A stretch of 39,696 nt of DNA, taken from the NCBI GenBank assembly GCA_016873095.1, contig VGYC01000053.1:1-39696 (forward strand). The letters run 5' to 3'. Positions within the stretch are counted from its first letter, which is position 1. Each line of letters opens with the position of its first letter. A program made the translations under genes and the position numbers. Below are positions 1-10,242 of this stretch, one piece after another. The stretch comes from Planctomycetota bacterium (lineage in GTDB: Bacteria; Planctomycetota; Planctomycetia; Gemmatales; Gemmataceae). Below the pieces are notes generated by a model. The model did not search any database. It was given only the letters and a program-made list of their open reading frames with translations, and had not been told where the DNA came from.

Positions 1-15
1 GATTGAGAGGTGTTC

Positions 16-132
16 ATGGACGACAAAACCCGACGCAAGCGACCCGGCTACGGGATGCGCCGATCCCGCGCCCCGGCCCGCTGCCAGCGCCCAAGCCGCA
101 AACCGTTCAGCCTACGCTTGATTAAGGTCTAG
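16..132 (+). CDS. possible small basic protein (38 aa)
   Basis: Short open frame starting at ATG 16, five bases after a GAGAGG Shine-Dalgarno-like run, with an in-frame TGA at 4-6 just upstream. The product is 38 residues, about a third of them Arg or Lys, with no recognisable domain. Its last 21 bases overlap the tail of the converging AAA ATPase fragment. The good ribosome site is the main support. Arginine-rich translations are also expected by chance in GC-rich DNA, so it may not be a gene. I do not recognise it. Confidence 0.25.
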   Translation: MDDKTRRKRPGYGMRRSRAPARCQRPSRKPFSLRLIKV

Positions 133-630
133 GACAGAAGCTAGACCCGCCCCGTTGCATTCTAAACTCGGCCCAGCCGTGACCAACGTGGGCTGGGAAA
201 TCCCCAAATAGTCCAAGGCATAGACCTGAATTCGGCCAAGCCAACGAAGCGCGAAAAGCGTGTCTTCTTGTTCCAGATTGCTGCCATCCTGGCCAGTGAG
301 CAATATCGCGGGGTGAGTTGCGTCTGGGTTCCAACGAAACGTGACACAGACAACTCGCTTATTTAAGCGAGCTCGAATAGTTACCTCAACCGTGGACTTT
401 GGACCATCAGCCGTTACGCTTAGCACCGTTGACCGAGGTAGCTCTCTCCTCGCGTCAGGTTTCCGTGCCAAGCTTCCCTGATTAGCAGCGTAAGTAGCGA
501 TCCCCTGCAACGCCTGGAGAACGGTGGTTTTTCCTGAGCCATTCGGCCCCAGAATCAAAGTGAAGGGCGCGAGCGGGAAACTCGCCTTACGCAGCGCCTT
601 GAAGTTCGTGAATTGAATTGACTCAATCAT
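112..630 (-). pseudogene. N-terminal fragment of an AAA-type ATPase (SMC/RecF-like)
   Basis: The 172-residue product begins MIESIQFTNFKALRKASFPL and has a clear Walker A, GPNGSGKT, at about residues 29-36. This is the usual opening of OLD/AAA_15/AAA_21 ATPases, which bind and hydrolyse ATP in DNA- or defence-related roles. Those proteins normally run to 350 residues or more and need an ABC-like signature, Walker B and a switch His, all absent here. The frame stops at TAG 112-114. The same frame stays open after that stop to the window start, so a premature stop is possible, but the sequence beyond is not obviously ATPase. Start ATG 630 fits the conserved N-terminus, with only a weak ribosome site. 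Probably a decayed or truncated gene, so a specific role cannot be assigned. Confidence 0.55.
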
Positions 631-715
631 CCGCCCGGTTTTTCCTTCCCCTCGCTACCGATGGTCACGCGGAGAATTGAAAGCGCAATCGTCCAGCAGA
701 CTGCCGCCAGAGTAT

Positions 716-1039
716 CTAATCCTCCTGATCACGACTTTTGGGCAACCACGACAAGACCAAAGATAGACCTAGCGCGCAGATTACAACACTGCAAACTAGC
801 ATCGCGACCATGAAGTAATGGTTACCCGTATGGTTGTAAAGTCCAACAAGCCCGGTGAAAGTCGTACCGAGGATTCCCAAGGAAACCGCGAACATCTTTC
901 GGTGTATCTCGACGCGGCGCAATGCCTTCCTGGCCATCCGGATGGCCGCCTTTGACATCTTGTGTATGTTCTCGGTCCCGCAATGCGGGCACCTGTTGAA
1001 ATTCCCGTGGTATTCTCCTTTGCAGTTCAGGCACAACAT
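716..1039 (-). CDS. zinc-ribbon membrane protein, hypothetical
   Basis: A 107-residue protein. The N-terminus holds two CxxC knuckles (Cys3/Cys6 and Cys17/Cys20, the second reading CPHC), a typical zinc ribbon. A basic stretch (about residues 28-48) follows, then two hydrophobic segments (about 50-70 and 76-98) predicted to cross the membrane, and a short charged tail. No enzymatic motif is visible. Such small zinc-ribbon membrane proteins are common and mostly uncharacterised. It lies downstream of groEL on the same strand but behind a probable terminator, so it is likely transcribed separately. The ribosome site before ATG 1039 is poor. Confidence 0.6.
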   Translation of the reverse strand: MLCLNCKGEYHGNFNRCPHCGTENIHKMSKAAIRMARKALRRVEIHRKMFAVSLGILGTTFTGLVGLYNHTGNHYFMVAMLVCSVVICALGLSLVLSWLPKSRDQED

Positions 1040-1111
1040 GCCGCGCTCGCAGTTAAGGGTTTGTGGGAAACGCGCAAGAGAATTGTACAGGGTTTTTCAA
1101 TCAGTTGGCCC

Positions 1112-1148
1112 AAAAAAAATGACAGATCCCGGAATCATTCCGAGATCT
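1112..1148 (-). terminator. probable rho-independent terminator of groEL
   Basis: A near-perfect inverted repeat (arms 1124-1135 and 1137-1148, one mismatch) is followed, in the groEL reading direction, by a run of eight T residues on the minus strand (A-run at 1112-1119 on plus). It sits about 43 bases past the groEL stop. The arrangement of hairpin then U-tract is seen directly; function is inferred. Confidence 0.7.
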
Positions 1149-1149
1149 G

Positions 1150-1189
1150 CCTATGCAATCTACAATCTCAAATCTGCGATCTGCAATTT
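1150..1189 (-). repeat. short imperfect repeat tract (AGATT/AGATC words)
   Basis: On the minus strand the tract between the groEL stop and its terminator is built from imperfect copies of a word like gcagat(c/t) and gagatt, in near-tandem. It resembles the word-like low-complexity repeats found elsewhere in this window (2835-2925, 33789-33824, 34195-34226, 36408-36500) but with different words. Confidence 0.4.
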
Positions 1190-1190
1190 C

Positions 1191-2925
<1,735 letters not shown>

Positions 2926-2928
2926 TCG

Positions 2929-3219
2929 CTAGTCGATGACGGCGAGGATGTCTTCCTCGCGCATGAGTAGGATATTGGAACCGCCCCGGTCCTTGTACTC
3001 CTCGCCGGCCCAGTTGGTGAACAGCACCTGGTCGCCTTCCTTGACGGACAGCGGCTTGCGTGTGCCATCCTTCATGAGCCGGCCATTGCCCACGGCCAAC
3101 ACCTTGCCACGCTGCGGCTTGTTCTTCGCGGAATCCGGCAGCAGGATGCCCCCCGCTGTCTTCTCGTCCGCCTCATGTCGCTGGACCACGACTCGGTCGC
3201 TCAATGGTTTGACCTTCAT
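2929..3219 (-). CDS. groES: 10 kDa co-chaperonin GroES
   Basis: Lid of the GroEL chamber. From MKVKPLSDRVVVQRHEADEK the protein is 96 residues, the usual GroES length, with the mobile-loop segment TAGGILLPDSA and the C-terminal ILLMREEDILAVID strand. A longer open frame exists to 3252 but ATG 3219 is chosen because GAGAGG lies directly upstream and all homologous sequence starts here. First gene of the groESL operon. The 3' spacer to groEL contains a long inverted repeat. Confidence 0.95.
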   Translation of the reverse strand: MKVKPLSDRVVVQRHEADEKTAGGILLPDSAKNKPQRGKVLAVGNGRLMKDGTRKPLSVKEGDQVLFTNWAGEEYKDRGGSNILLMREEDILAVID

Positions 3220-3466
3220 GGCACGAACCTCTCTCGGCTGTTTGGGACTCAATTAATGGCCGGGCTCTGAGCAAGTTTCATGCCCTTATCTGCCAAACTC
3301 GCAAAGTGTTAACTGCACAATAGTTGTGCCTCGGGACTCCGCAAAAGCCCGAGGGAATCGTCTGCCAACTTGGCCCACGGGTGACCCCTGGCTGTCGGAA
3401 TGGCAGGCGGGCAAGGACCGGCGCTGGCGACGATGCAAACCGCGCCTTGTCCTGGCGTGATCGCAT
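3220..3466. other. groES upstream region with small palindrome
   Basis: 247 bases between groES and the end of larA. It must hold the groESL promoter, but no convincing -35/-10 pair or CIRCE element stands out. A perfect 6-bp inverted repeat with 3-base spacer (GCACAA/TTGTGC, 3315-3329) is the only clear structure and could be an operator or a weak larA transcript end. Confidence 0.3.
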
Positions 3467-4738
3467 TCACGCCACATACGGCAGCACATACGGCCCCTTT
3501 GGAATGACGGCAATGCGCGCCGTCGGGCCGTGTTCGGTCAGGCTGTCGGCGACCGCTTGCTCGACGCTGGCAGCCGGCTCGACGTGGCAGCCGCGCAGCG
3601 TCTCCGCCGGCAGGCCGTCGCTGACCACCTTCACCTTGCAGTGCAGGACCACCTTGGCCAGCTCCTCGAGCTGCCATTGGTCCATGACGAAGTAGTCCTT
3701 GCCCATGATGCGCTGCTTGAAGAGCACCAGATCCTGGTTGTCGGCGAGCAGCTTCTGAAACTCCGGGCTGCCCACGCCTTCGCTGAGACTGGCGGCCAGG
3801 ATGATCGTGCCCCCCTTCTTGACGATCGGCATCGCGCCGGTCAGCCCCTTGACCGCCTGATACCAGGTCGTGTCCAGCGGATAGCCGGCGCAACTCGTGA
3901 CGACGATGTCCATCTTCTCGGGCACGGGGACGCGGACGACTTTCTCGACGAAGCGGACGCCTTCCATCCAGGCATGCTCCATGTGGCCGGCGCCGACCCA
4001 GGTGATGCGCCGCTGGCCGTCGAGGCAGACGTTGACGATGAAGTCGCAGCCGGCCATCCAGGCGATGCGCGTGTTCTCCTCGTGCACCGGGTTGCCGTCG
4101 AGGTAGCCGCAATCCGCCTTCGGATGTTCCAGGAATTGCGGGCCATGCCAGATCTTGACGGTTTCCAGGGCGGCGATGCCGGGGCAGATGACCTTGCGGC
4201 CGCCGCTGTAGCCGGCCATCAGATGCGGCTCGATCAGCCCCGTCGTGATTTTCAGGTCAGCGCGAACATAACGGCTGTCGAGATACACCGGCACGCCGCG
4301 CGGCGTCACGCCCAGGTAGTCGTGCTCCTCCAGCACCTTGCCGTGATGGTTCTCGATGCGATAGTTCCGCGCGATCTCGGCGCCCACCAGTTCGTCCAGT
4401 TCGGCCCCCTCGTTGGGCCGGTGCATTCCGGTGGCGATCAGGATCAGGCTGTCCTTGCGGGCAATGCCTTGCTCTTCCAGCGTCCGCAGCAGCGGCGGCA
4501 GGATGACGCGATTCGGCACCGGCCGCGTGATGTCGCAGATGAGGATGCATGCGTTCTTGCGGCCGCGGGCAAGCTGCGCCAGCGGCGGCGTGCCGATCGG
4601 ATTCGCCAGCGCCGCCGCCACCGCCGACTCGGCGTTCGCCAGCGGCTCACTCGGCTTGATGGCAAGCGGCCCGACGATGCGATCATCGGGAAGTTCCACG
4701 GGAAGTCCAGTCCGGCCATAATCGAGTGTGATGCGCAT
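3467..4738 (-). CDS. larA: LarA-family nickel-pincer racemase (lactate racemase-like)
   Basis: LarA (DUF2088) enzymes racemise or epimerise alpha-hydroxy acids with a covalently bound nickel-pincer nucleotide. This 423-residue protein shows the family landmarks: [10 protein letters not shown] near the N-terminus, ATGMHRPN (catalytic His equivalent to His108), [13 protein letters not shown] (equivalents of His174 and the cofactor-bearing Lys184), then a His-rich stretch that should include the nickel ligand. The start is set at ATG 4738 (MRITLDYGR), where family homology begins; the frame is open upstream without family sequence. No larB, larC or larE is seen nearby, so cofactor must be made from elsewhere. 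The paralogue's actual substrate is unknown. Confidence 0.85.
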   Translation of the reverse strand: MRITLDYGRTGLPVELPDDRIVGPLAIKPSEPLANAESAVAAALANPIGTPPLAQLARGRKNACILICDITRPVPNRVILPPLLRTLEEQGIARKDSLILIATGMHRPNEGAELDELVGAEIARNYRIENHHGKVLEEHDYLGVTPRGVPVYLDSRYVRADLKITTGLIEPHLMAGYSGGRKVICPGIAALETVKIWHGPQFLEHPKADCGYLDGNPVHEENTRIAWMAGCDFIVNVCLDGQRRITWVGAGHMEHAWMEGVRFVEKVVRVPVPEKMDIVVTSCAGYPLDTTWYQAVKGLTGAMPIVKKGGTIILAASLSEGVGSPEFQKLLADNQDLVLFKQRIMGKDYFVMDQWQLEELAKVVLHCKVKVVSDGLPAETLRGCHVEPAASVEQAVADSLTEHGPTARIAVIPKGPYVLPYVA

Positions 4739-4838
4739 GACGCTATTGTATGGCGAGCCGGGAGCGTGTGCGACCGGAGAAAGTCGCCACCGTGCGCCGG
4801 TACGCCGGTACGCCGGTCGCATTCGCCCTGGCCCGCCG

Positions 4839-5462
4839 TCACTCGCGCACGCGCACGCGCAGCAGCGTGGACCAGTCGTGCGACTTGAGGGTCTTGCGGC
4901 CGATGGTGTTGGGCTTGATTGCCTGCACGCCGAGGCCGAGGAGGAACTGGTTCTTGCCGACCATGGCCCGGCCGGCCAGCAGCGCCCAGCGGCTCGGCTG
5001 GTCCTCCCCTTCCGGGATCAGCGTGCCGCGGTGGAAGGTGTTGGCGAAGCCCTCGTAGCTGAGTTGCACGGGCCAGACCTGCACGCGCGGGCGGTCACTG
5101 GACGTGATGTCGCCCAGACCGGGCAATACCTTGTCGAGAAGCTGATCGATGTTGTCGCGATCGACGCGCGAGGCGCCGCCGGCCGGCGCCACCACGACCA
5201 GCCGCAGTCGCACCGGCACGCCCTCAACGACCAGGCGGCGGTCCCCCTTGCTCGGCGGCAGGTCGGGATACTCGGCGAGTTTCTCGATGCGCTCGATCTC
5301 CGTCGGATGCTTCTTTTCCTTGCGAAACAGCTTGCGCACGAGCACCCAGAGAATGAGCAAGACAATGAGTGCCGCGCCGGCGACGATGAACAGCCAGATG
5401 CTGTCGAGCGTGCCGGCGATGCCTTCGGGGAGCATCTTTTTGAGAAAGTCGGGTGGTTGCAT
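4839..5462 (-). CDS. single-pass membrane protein, hypothetical
   Basis: A 207-residue protein from ATG 5462 ([13 protein letters not shown]), preceded by AGAGGA. One strong transmembrane helix spans about residues 21-43 and is followed by a basic stop-transfer stretch ([10 protein letters not shown]). The remaining 160 residues form a soluble, probably cytoplasmic, beta-rich domain with no motif I recognise. The upstream part of the open frame (to 5567) lies in the divergent promoter region and is unlikely to be translated. It is divergent from the TolB-like gene at 5579. Confidence 0.65.
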   Translation of the reverse strand: MQPPDFLKKMLPEGIAGTLDSIWLFIVAGAALIVLLILWVLVRKLFRKEKKHPTEIERIEKLAEYPDLPPSKGDRRLVVEGVPVRLRLVVVAPAGGASRVDRDNIDQLLDKVLPGLGDITSSDRPRVQVWPVQLSYEGFANTFHRGTLIPEGEDQPSRWALLAGRAMVGKNQFLLGLGVQAIKPNTIGRKTLKSHDWSTLLRVRVRE

Positions 5463-5528
5463 GGATTTCCTCTTACAGGTCGCCGTGGATGAATGGATAA
5501 ACGAAATGTCCCAGGAGTCGGGCATCTT

Positions 5529-5534
5529 TATAAT
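5529..5534 (+). promoter_or_regulatory. possible -10 box for the TolB-like gene
   Basis: A perfect TATAAT lies 45 bases before the ATG at 5579. No good -35 hexamer is found 16-18 bases upstream, so this is only a candidate. Confidence 0.3.
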
Positions 5535-5578
5535 GAGAACTGACTGCAACCGAGGCAAGCATTCCATAGGAGAGCGAT

Positions 5579-6652
5579 ATGCAGATCTTGCTGGCGCTGG
5601 CGGCGATCACCATGGGACAGCCGGGCGCGGACGTCGCCAGGCTGGAGGGCAAGTACCTCAAGAACATCCGCCAGCTCACGCACGACTTCGCCCGCGCCGG
5701 CGAGGGCTACTTCTCCCCCGATCAGAAGCAGATCATCTTTCAGGCCGAGGAAAAGGGCGACAATCCCTTTTACCAGATTTTCACCATGGACCTCGAAAAC
5801 GACAAGTTCCGCCGCGTCAGCCCCGGTGTCGGCAAGACCACCTGCGCCTACTTCCATCCGACCGAGAACAAGGTCATCTTCGCCAGCAGCCATCTCGATC
5901 CGGACGCCAAGAAGCACTATACCGTAGAGCGCGACCTGCGCGACCAGGAACGGAAGACCAAGAAACGGCGCCGCTACGTCTGGGACTTTGATCCGCACAT
6001 GGCCATTTTCGAGGCCGACCTGCACACTCTCAAGCTCAAAAAGCTCACCGACGCCGCCGGCTACAACGCCGAGGGCAGCTACTCGCCCGATGGCAAGCAC
6101 ATCGTTTTCTGTTCCAACCGCACCGGGCCGAAGAACCTCGAGCTGTTCATCATGGACGCGGACGGTTCGAACGTGCGGCAGCTTACTAGGGCGCCCGGTT
6201 GCTACAACGGCGGACCGTTCTTCTCCCCGGACGGCAAGCGCGTCATCTTCCGCAGCGATCGCAAGAAGAAGGACCATCTGCAATTGTACGTCATCAACGC
6301 CGACGGCTCGGGAGAGATGGCCCTCACCGACGACCTCGACTGGGTCTTCTGGGCGCCATACTGGCACAAGGACGGCAAGCACATCGTCTTCACCGGTGCC
6401 GATCACAGCAAGCCCGGCCGGCCCAACTACGACCTCTGGTGGATGCCGGTGCCCCCACACGAAAAACCGGCAAATCGTTCAGGCGCCAACGATGCAAAAA
6501 CAACGAAGACACGGCTCACCTACCACTCGGGAGCCGACGTCTTGCCCGTTCTCAGCCCGGATGGTCGCCGGCTCATGTGGACTTCGACCAGGACGCCGAG
6601 TCACGCGGCCCAGCTATTCATTGCAGATTTCGTGATGCCGAAGAATGAGTGA
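5579..6652 (+). CDS. TolB-like beta-propeller protein (PD40 repeats)
   Basis: A 357-residue protein with a short hydrophobic start and then a series of propeller repeats of the type YSPDGKHIVFCSNR, FFSPDGKRVIFRSDR and HKDGKHIVFTG. These are PD40/WD40-like blades as in TolB. A charged insert (about residues 107-140) contains ERKTKKRRR. The start ATG 5579 follows an AGGAGAG ribosome site. Planctomycetes carry many such proteins, usually exported, with no fixed enzymatic role. It is not near tol or pal genes here, so a Tol-system function is not implied. Its last 35 bases overlap the converging CFA-DUF1295 gene. Confidence 0.8.
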   Translation: MQILLALAAITMGQPGADVARLEGKYLKNIRQLTHDFARAGEGYFSPDQKQIIFQAEEKGDNPFYQIFTMDLENDKFRRVSPGVGKTTCAYFHPTENKVIFASSHLDPDAKKHYTVERDLRDQERKTKKRRRYVWDFDPHMAIFEADLHTLKLKKLTDAAGYNAEGSYSPDGKHIVFCSNRTGPKNLELFIMDADGSNVRQLTRAPGCYNGGPFFSPDGKRVIFRSDRKKKDHLQLYVINADGSGEMALTDDLDWVFWAPYWHKDGKHIVFTGADHSKPGRPNYDLWWMPVPPHEKPANRSGANDAKTTKTRLTYHSGADVLPVLSPDGRRLMWTSTRTPSHAAQLFIADFVMPKNE

Positions 6653-8537
6653 GCGCGACGCCAGGGTCGCGGCGCCACCAGGGGAAAAACGCGCTGGTGC
6701 GAGCCATGTACTCGGCATAGCCTTCCTTGGTCTGCTGCAACGAGCGCTCCAGCAGCGTGACGCCGGAGACGCGGAGCAGCAGGAAAGACATGACCAGCGG
6801 TCCGATGATTGTCCACCAGGCGTGGCCGTCGCCGAGCGCGGCAAGATAGATGCCCCACCAGATCAGAAAATCGCCGAAATAATTCGGATGGCGGGTGTAG
6901 CGCCAGAGTCCCCGGTCCATGACCTTGCCGCGATTGCCCGGATCCGATTTGAACCGCGCAAGCTGATAGTCGCCGATGGTCTCGAACAGGAACCCCACGG
7001 TCCACAGGCCCATCCCCAGAAACGCCCAGACGTCCAGGGGCGCGCGATCGAGCTGCCCGGCCACGATCGGCAGCGCGACGACGTTCATGATCAACCCCTG
7101 CAGCGCAAAGACAGTGAATAAGCTCACCAGCCAGAAGCGTGGACCAATCGCTTGGCGCATCGCCTGGTAACGATGATCTTCGGGAGTGCCCAGCTTTCTC
7201 CGTGCAAGGTGAGCCGCCAGCCTCAGGCCCCAGACGGACGTCAGGGTCAGGAGCACGATTTTTCGCGAGGAAACCTCGCCCGTGAGAAAGAAAGTTACGG
7301 CGGCGATCGCCACGAAGCCCATTCCCCAGAACACGTCCACGATGCTCACGTCACGCAGCTTCAAGCTCATCAGCCAGACGAGCACCATGAAGAGGGCGGT
7401 CACCGAAAGATTGACGGCAATGAGTTCCAACAAGCTCATGTCACCAGACCTTTCCTCTTGAGAGTGATCGTGCCGCTCCGAGCCGAGAAGTTGCGGTCCC
7501 GATGTGGTCGCGACAGCGCGCGGCTCGAGGAGGTAGTGTCCGACGAACCACTCTGTTCCCCCGCCATGGCGGAACAATTCTGCGCAGGCCATGAAGAACA
7601 TGCGCCAGCGCTGCAGCGTCACCCTGGCCGTGGCCGGGTCGGAGTCGCCTCCGAACAGGGCGAGCAGGCGAGCGCGCTTGGCGTTCAGGTTCAGCAGCCA
7701 GTCTTCGCAGGTTCTGGCATAGTGCCGTCCATTCACCTGCCAGCATCGGGAAATGACCAGATCCCGGTCAAAGTGGGCAAGAAGGTCAAAGGAAGGCATC
7801 AGGCCGTCGGTGAAAAAGTGCCGCGCCATCCAGTCGTTGCCGCCTGTGCTGTCAAAGGTGTAAGCCGACTCGCGGTGGCAAAAGATATGCACGAACAGCT
7901 TGCCCGCCGGCCGCAACCAGGCAGCAATGCGTGCCAGCAAGGTCTGCAAGTTACGCATGTGCTCGAACATCTCGATCGAAACGACTCGATCATGAGCATG
8001 GTCGCCGGCATATTCCACGATGTTGGCCGTGACGACCCGGACATTGCCGAGCCCTCGTTCGCGAGCGCGCGTTTCGATGCAGCGCTTCTGCTGCGCCGAA
8101 TTGGACAGGGCCGTCACCCGGCAGCGTGGATAATGCTCGGCAATCCACAGCGTGAGCGCACCCCAGCCGCAGCCCAGGTCCAGCACCTCCATGCCGTCCT
8201 CGATTTCGGCGCGCTGGCAGGTCAGCCGGAGCATGCGTTCTTCCGCCTCGCGCAGGCTCGTGTGACGGTCCGGATACAAGCAGCAACTGTATTTCAGACG
8301 CGGTCCCAGGACGGCCTCGAAAAACTGGGGCGGCACGTCATAATGCTGCGCGTTAGCCTGGTCGGTCGCCAGCGCGATCGGGCTTTCCTTGAGGAACCCC
8401 ACGAGGTCCGCCGTGTGCCGGGACGCGTCCCCGTGGCGACGCTCCTGCTCAAGCCGGGCACGCAGCTGCCGCCTGATGCCGATACGAATCAGCCAGTCGG
8501 GCAGCCAGCCCTTTTCCGCCAGATCTGTCAAGTTCAT
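6618..8537 (-). CDS. cyclopropane-synthase-like methyltransferase fused to DUF1295 reductase-like membrane domain
   Basis: A 639-residue fusion. Residues 1 to about 350 are a SAM-dependent fatty-acyl-phospholipid methyltransferase of the CFA synthase superfamily: the SAM loop VLDLGCGWG at about 119-127, YSCCLY (Cys equivalent to E. coli Cfa Cys139), EMFEHM and VHIFCH. Residues about 367-639 are a polytopic DUF1295 domain (steroid 5-alpha-reductase/ICMT-like fold) with the hallmark YTRHPNYFGDFL. The two halves are normally separate genes. An internal ATG at 7439 has AGGAAAGG upstream, so the DUF1295 half might also be made alone. The start at ATG 8537 overlaps the upstream stop as TGATG; a GTG at 8540 is an alternative. 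Last gene of the lipid operon. Confidence 0.85.
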   Translation of the reverse strand: MNLTDLAEKGWLPDWLIRIGIRRQLRARLEQERRHGDASRHTADLVGFLKESPIALATDQANAQHYDVPPQFFEAVLGPRLKYSCCLYPDRHTSLREAEERMLRLTCQRAEIEDGMEVLDLGCGWGALTLWIAEHYPRCRVTALSNSAQQKRCIETRARERGLGNVRVVTANIVEYAGDHAHDRVVSIEMFEHMRNLQTLLARIAAWLRPAGKLFVHIFCHRESAYTFDSTGGNDWMARHFFTDGLMPSFDLLAHFDRDLVISRCWQVNGRHYARTCEDWLLNLNAKRARLLALFGGDSDPATARVTLQRWRMFFMACAELFRHGGGTEWFVGHYLLEPRAVATTSGPQLLGSERHDHSQEERSGDMSLLELIAVNLSVTALFMVLVWLMSLKLRDVSIVDVFWGMGFVAIAAVTFFLTGEVSSRKIVLLTLTSVWGLRLAAHLARRKLGTPEDHRYQAMRQAIGPRFWLVSLFTVFALQGLIMNVVALPIVAGQLDRAPLDVWAFLGMGLWTVGFLFETIGDYQLARFKSDPGNRGKVMDRGLWRYTRHPNYFGDFLIWWGIYLAALGDGHAWWTIIGPLVMSFLLLRVSGVTLLERSLQQTKEGYAEYMARTSAFFPWWRRDPGVALTHSSASRNLQ

Positions 8538-8905
8538 CACAGCGCCTCATGGTTCGGGATGATGTTGCGCGCATCCGAGCGTCGCAGCAAGAGATGTTCC
8601 CAGGATTCGTCGCGGCGAAGCCGGAGCAGCTGCACAATCATGTAAACGGCCATGGCAATATTGCCGAACAGCATGATGGCGGCGAACCAGGCCACGCGGG
8701 CAAGGTTGCCTGGCTCCTTGTAAGCGACCCATACGTAGAATGTGAGGAAGCCGCAGTAAGCATCCATGAATGTGGCGACGAACCAAGGCTCGGCAAACAA
8801 GTAACCGGCCTGCAGCACGCTGCGGTCGAGCGACGCCCAGCCAGTCGTCACGATCATGACCAGCAGAATCAGCGCGAATAGACTCAGCAGCATCGAGCGC
8901 ATCAT
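8537..8905 (-). CDS. DUF1475 small membrane protein
   Basis: A 122-residue protein with three hydrophobic segments (about residues 4-22, 35-60 and 70-92) and the segment FMDAYCGFLTFYVWVAYKE, which I recognise as the DUF1475 signature. Function is unknown. The start is the ATGATG at 8905/8902 because AGGAGG lies just upstream; the open frame continues into the preceding gene without family sequence. The start overlaps the stop of the CFA-like gene by four bases, and its own stop overlaps the start of the fusion gene, so translation is coupled. Homologues travel with CFA-synthase/DUF1365 clusters, which suggests a lipid-related membrane role. Confidence 0.75.
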   Translation of the reverse strand: MMRSMLLSLFALILLVMIVTTGWASLDRSVLQAGYLFAEPWFVATFMDAYCGFLTFYVWVAYKEPGNLARVAWFAAIMLFGNIAMAVYMIVQLLRLRRDESWEHLLLRRSDARNIIPNHEAL

Positions 8906-10242
8906 CGTGCCTCCTGTCCAGCCGGGGCGAAATGATCCACGTCGGCCACCTGCCAGAGGAGGGGTCTGCGCCGGCACTCCGGTTTCGCAAGCAGGATCTG
9001 CGCCACCCCGATCTGATTCTCGAGGAAGCCGGCCTCGCAATAGCACAGGTAATAGTGCCACATGCGAATGAACGGTTCATCGAATCCGAGGGAACGAATC
9101 TCGTCGATGTTCTGCCAGAACCGCTTGCGCCATCTGTAAAGCGTTTCCGCGTAATGCCTGCCGAAGTCCTCCAGATGAAGGAACCGGAAGTCCGTCCCCC
9201 GTCCGATCGCGTTGGCCATGGCCGCAACGGAAGGCAGACAGCCTCCCGGAAAGACGTACGCTTGAATGAAATCCACCGATCGGCGGTACGCCTCGAAACG
9301 CTCGTCCGGGATCGTGATCGCTTGCAAGAGCATCATGCCGTCCGCACGCAGCAGGCCAGAGCATGTTCGGAAGAAGGTCTCCAGATACTGGTGGCCTACC
9401 GCCTCGATCATCTCAATCGAGACGATGTGATCGTACGATCCGGTAAGGTGGCGGTAATCCTGGCAGAGAACGTGTACGCGCCCCTCGAGGCCGGCCTGGC
9501 GAATACGCTGGCAAGCATGTTCATGCTGGCGTCGGGAAATGGTCGTCGTCGTCACCCGGCAGCCGAAATGCTGGGCGGCGTGCAAGGCGAAGCCGCCCCA
9601 GCCGGTGCCGATCTCGAGTACGTGGTCGCGCGGCGAAAGCTCGAGCTTGCGGCAGATCCGCTCGTACTTCGCGCGCGACGCATCCGCAAGTGTGGCGTCC
9701 GGGTGCGTGAACACTCCTGCGGAATAGGTCAGCGTCTCATCGAGGAACAACGAGTAAAACTCCTCTCCCAGATCGTAATGGGCCGCGATGTTGCGCCGGC
9801 TGCCACGCAGCGTGTTCCGGCGAAAGTAATGTGCCCAGGCTTTCAGCCCCCGCCAGCAGCGGGCGACGGCACCATCCATGCTCGACAGCACGCTAGAGTT
9901 CCTTGTCAGCAATCGGAACAGCCTGGTCAGATCATCGCAATCCCACCAGCCGTTCAGGTAGGCCTGGGCGGCACCCAGGGTCCCACGCAAGGCCAGCAGC
10001 GGATAGAAACGAAAGTCATGAACGCGGATCGCGGCGGCGACATCGTCTCCGCTCCGGTTCGCGCCGAGATCCCACCAGGACTCGTCGTCACGCAGGCGCA
10101 GACTGCCGGTCTGCAAGAGTCGCAGACGGCTAATTATCCTGTTCCGGAAGAAGCGAGCGAACCATCCCGGACGCGCGGCTGGTCTGCCGTCGCCAGGCTC
10201 GTGGCTCTCGGATATCTTTCTGGATGCGGATAGAATGGACAT
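8902..10242 (-). CDS. cyclopropane-fatty-acyl-phospholipid synthase paralogue
   Basis: A 446-residue COG2230 protein, expected to transfer a one-carbon unit from SAM to an unsaturated acyl chain in membrane phospholipid. It has AAHYDLGEEFY, the SAM loop VLEIGTGWGG (about 208-217), the EMIEAVG segment, and IFPGG-type VFPGGCLPS. Two canonical bicarbonate ligands of E. coli Cfa are changed: the Cys of YSCAY reads Ala (YSAGV) and the His of LLHTI reads Gln (LLQAI). This points to a subgroup that may not make cyclopropanes. Start ATG 10242 has GGAGGA upstream. Its first 109 bases overlap the end of the DUF1365 gene. Confidence 0.88.
   Translation of the reverse strand: MSILSASRKISESHEPGDGRPAARPGWFARFFRNRIISRLRLLQTGSLRLRDDESWWDLGANRSGDDVAAAIRVHDFRFYPLLALRGTLGAAQAYLNGWWDCDDLTRLFRLLTRNSSVLSSMDGAVARCWRGLKAWAHYFRRNTLRGSRRNIAAHYDLGEEFYSLFLDETLTYSAGVFTHPDATLADASRAKYERICRKLELSPRDHVLEIGTGWGGFALHAAQHFGCRVTTTTISRRQHEHACQRIRQAGLEGRVHVLCQDYRHLTGSYDHIVSIEMIEAVGHQYLETFFRTCSGLLRADGMMLLQAITIPDERFEAYRRSVDFIQAYVFPGGCLPSVAAMANAIGRGTDFRFLHLEDFGRHYAETLYRWRKRFWQNIDEIRSLGFDEPFIRMWHYYLCYCEAGFLENQIGVAQILLAKPECRRRPLLWQVADVDHFAPAGQEAR

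Noticed and set aside
3270-3300. possible sigma-54 promoter before groES (TTGGCA and TTGCT)
   Set aside because: Spacing between the two parts is too long.
3253-3330. possible CIRCE element before groES (AGTGTTAA)
   Set aside because: Only a loose half-site; the partner TTAGCACTC at nine-base spacing is absent.
3530-4888. 452-codon plus-strand frame opposite larA
   Set aside because: Antisense of a clear LarA gene, with no domain or ribosome site.
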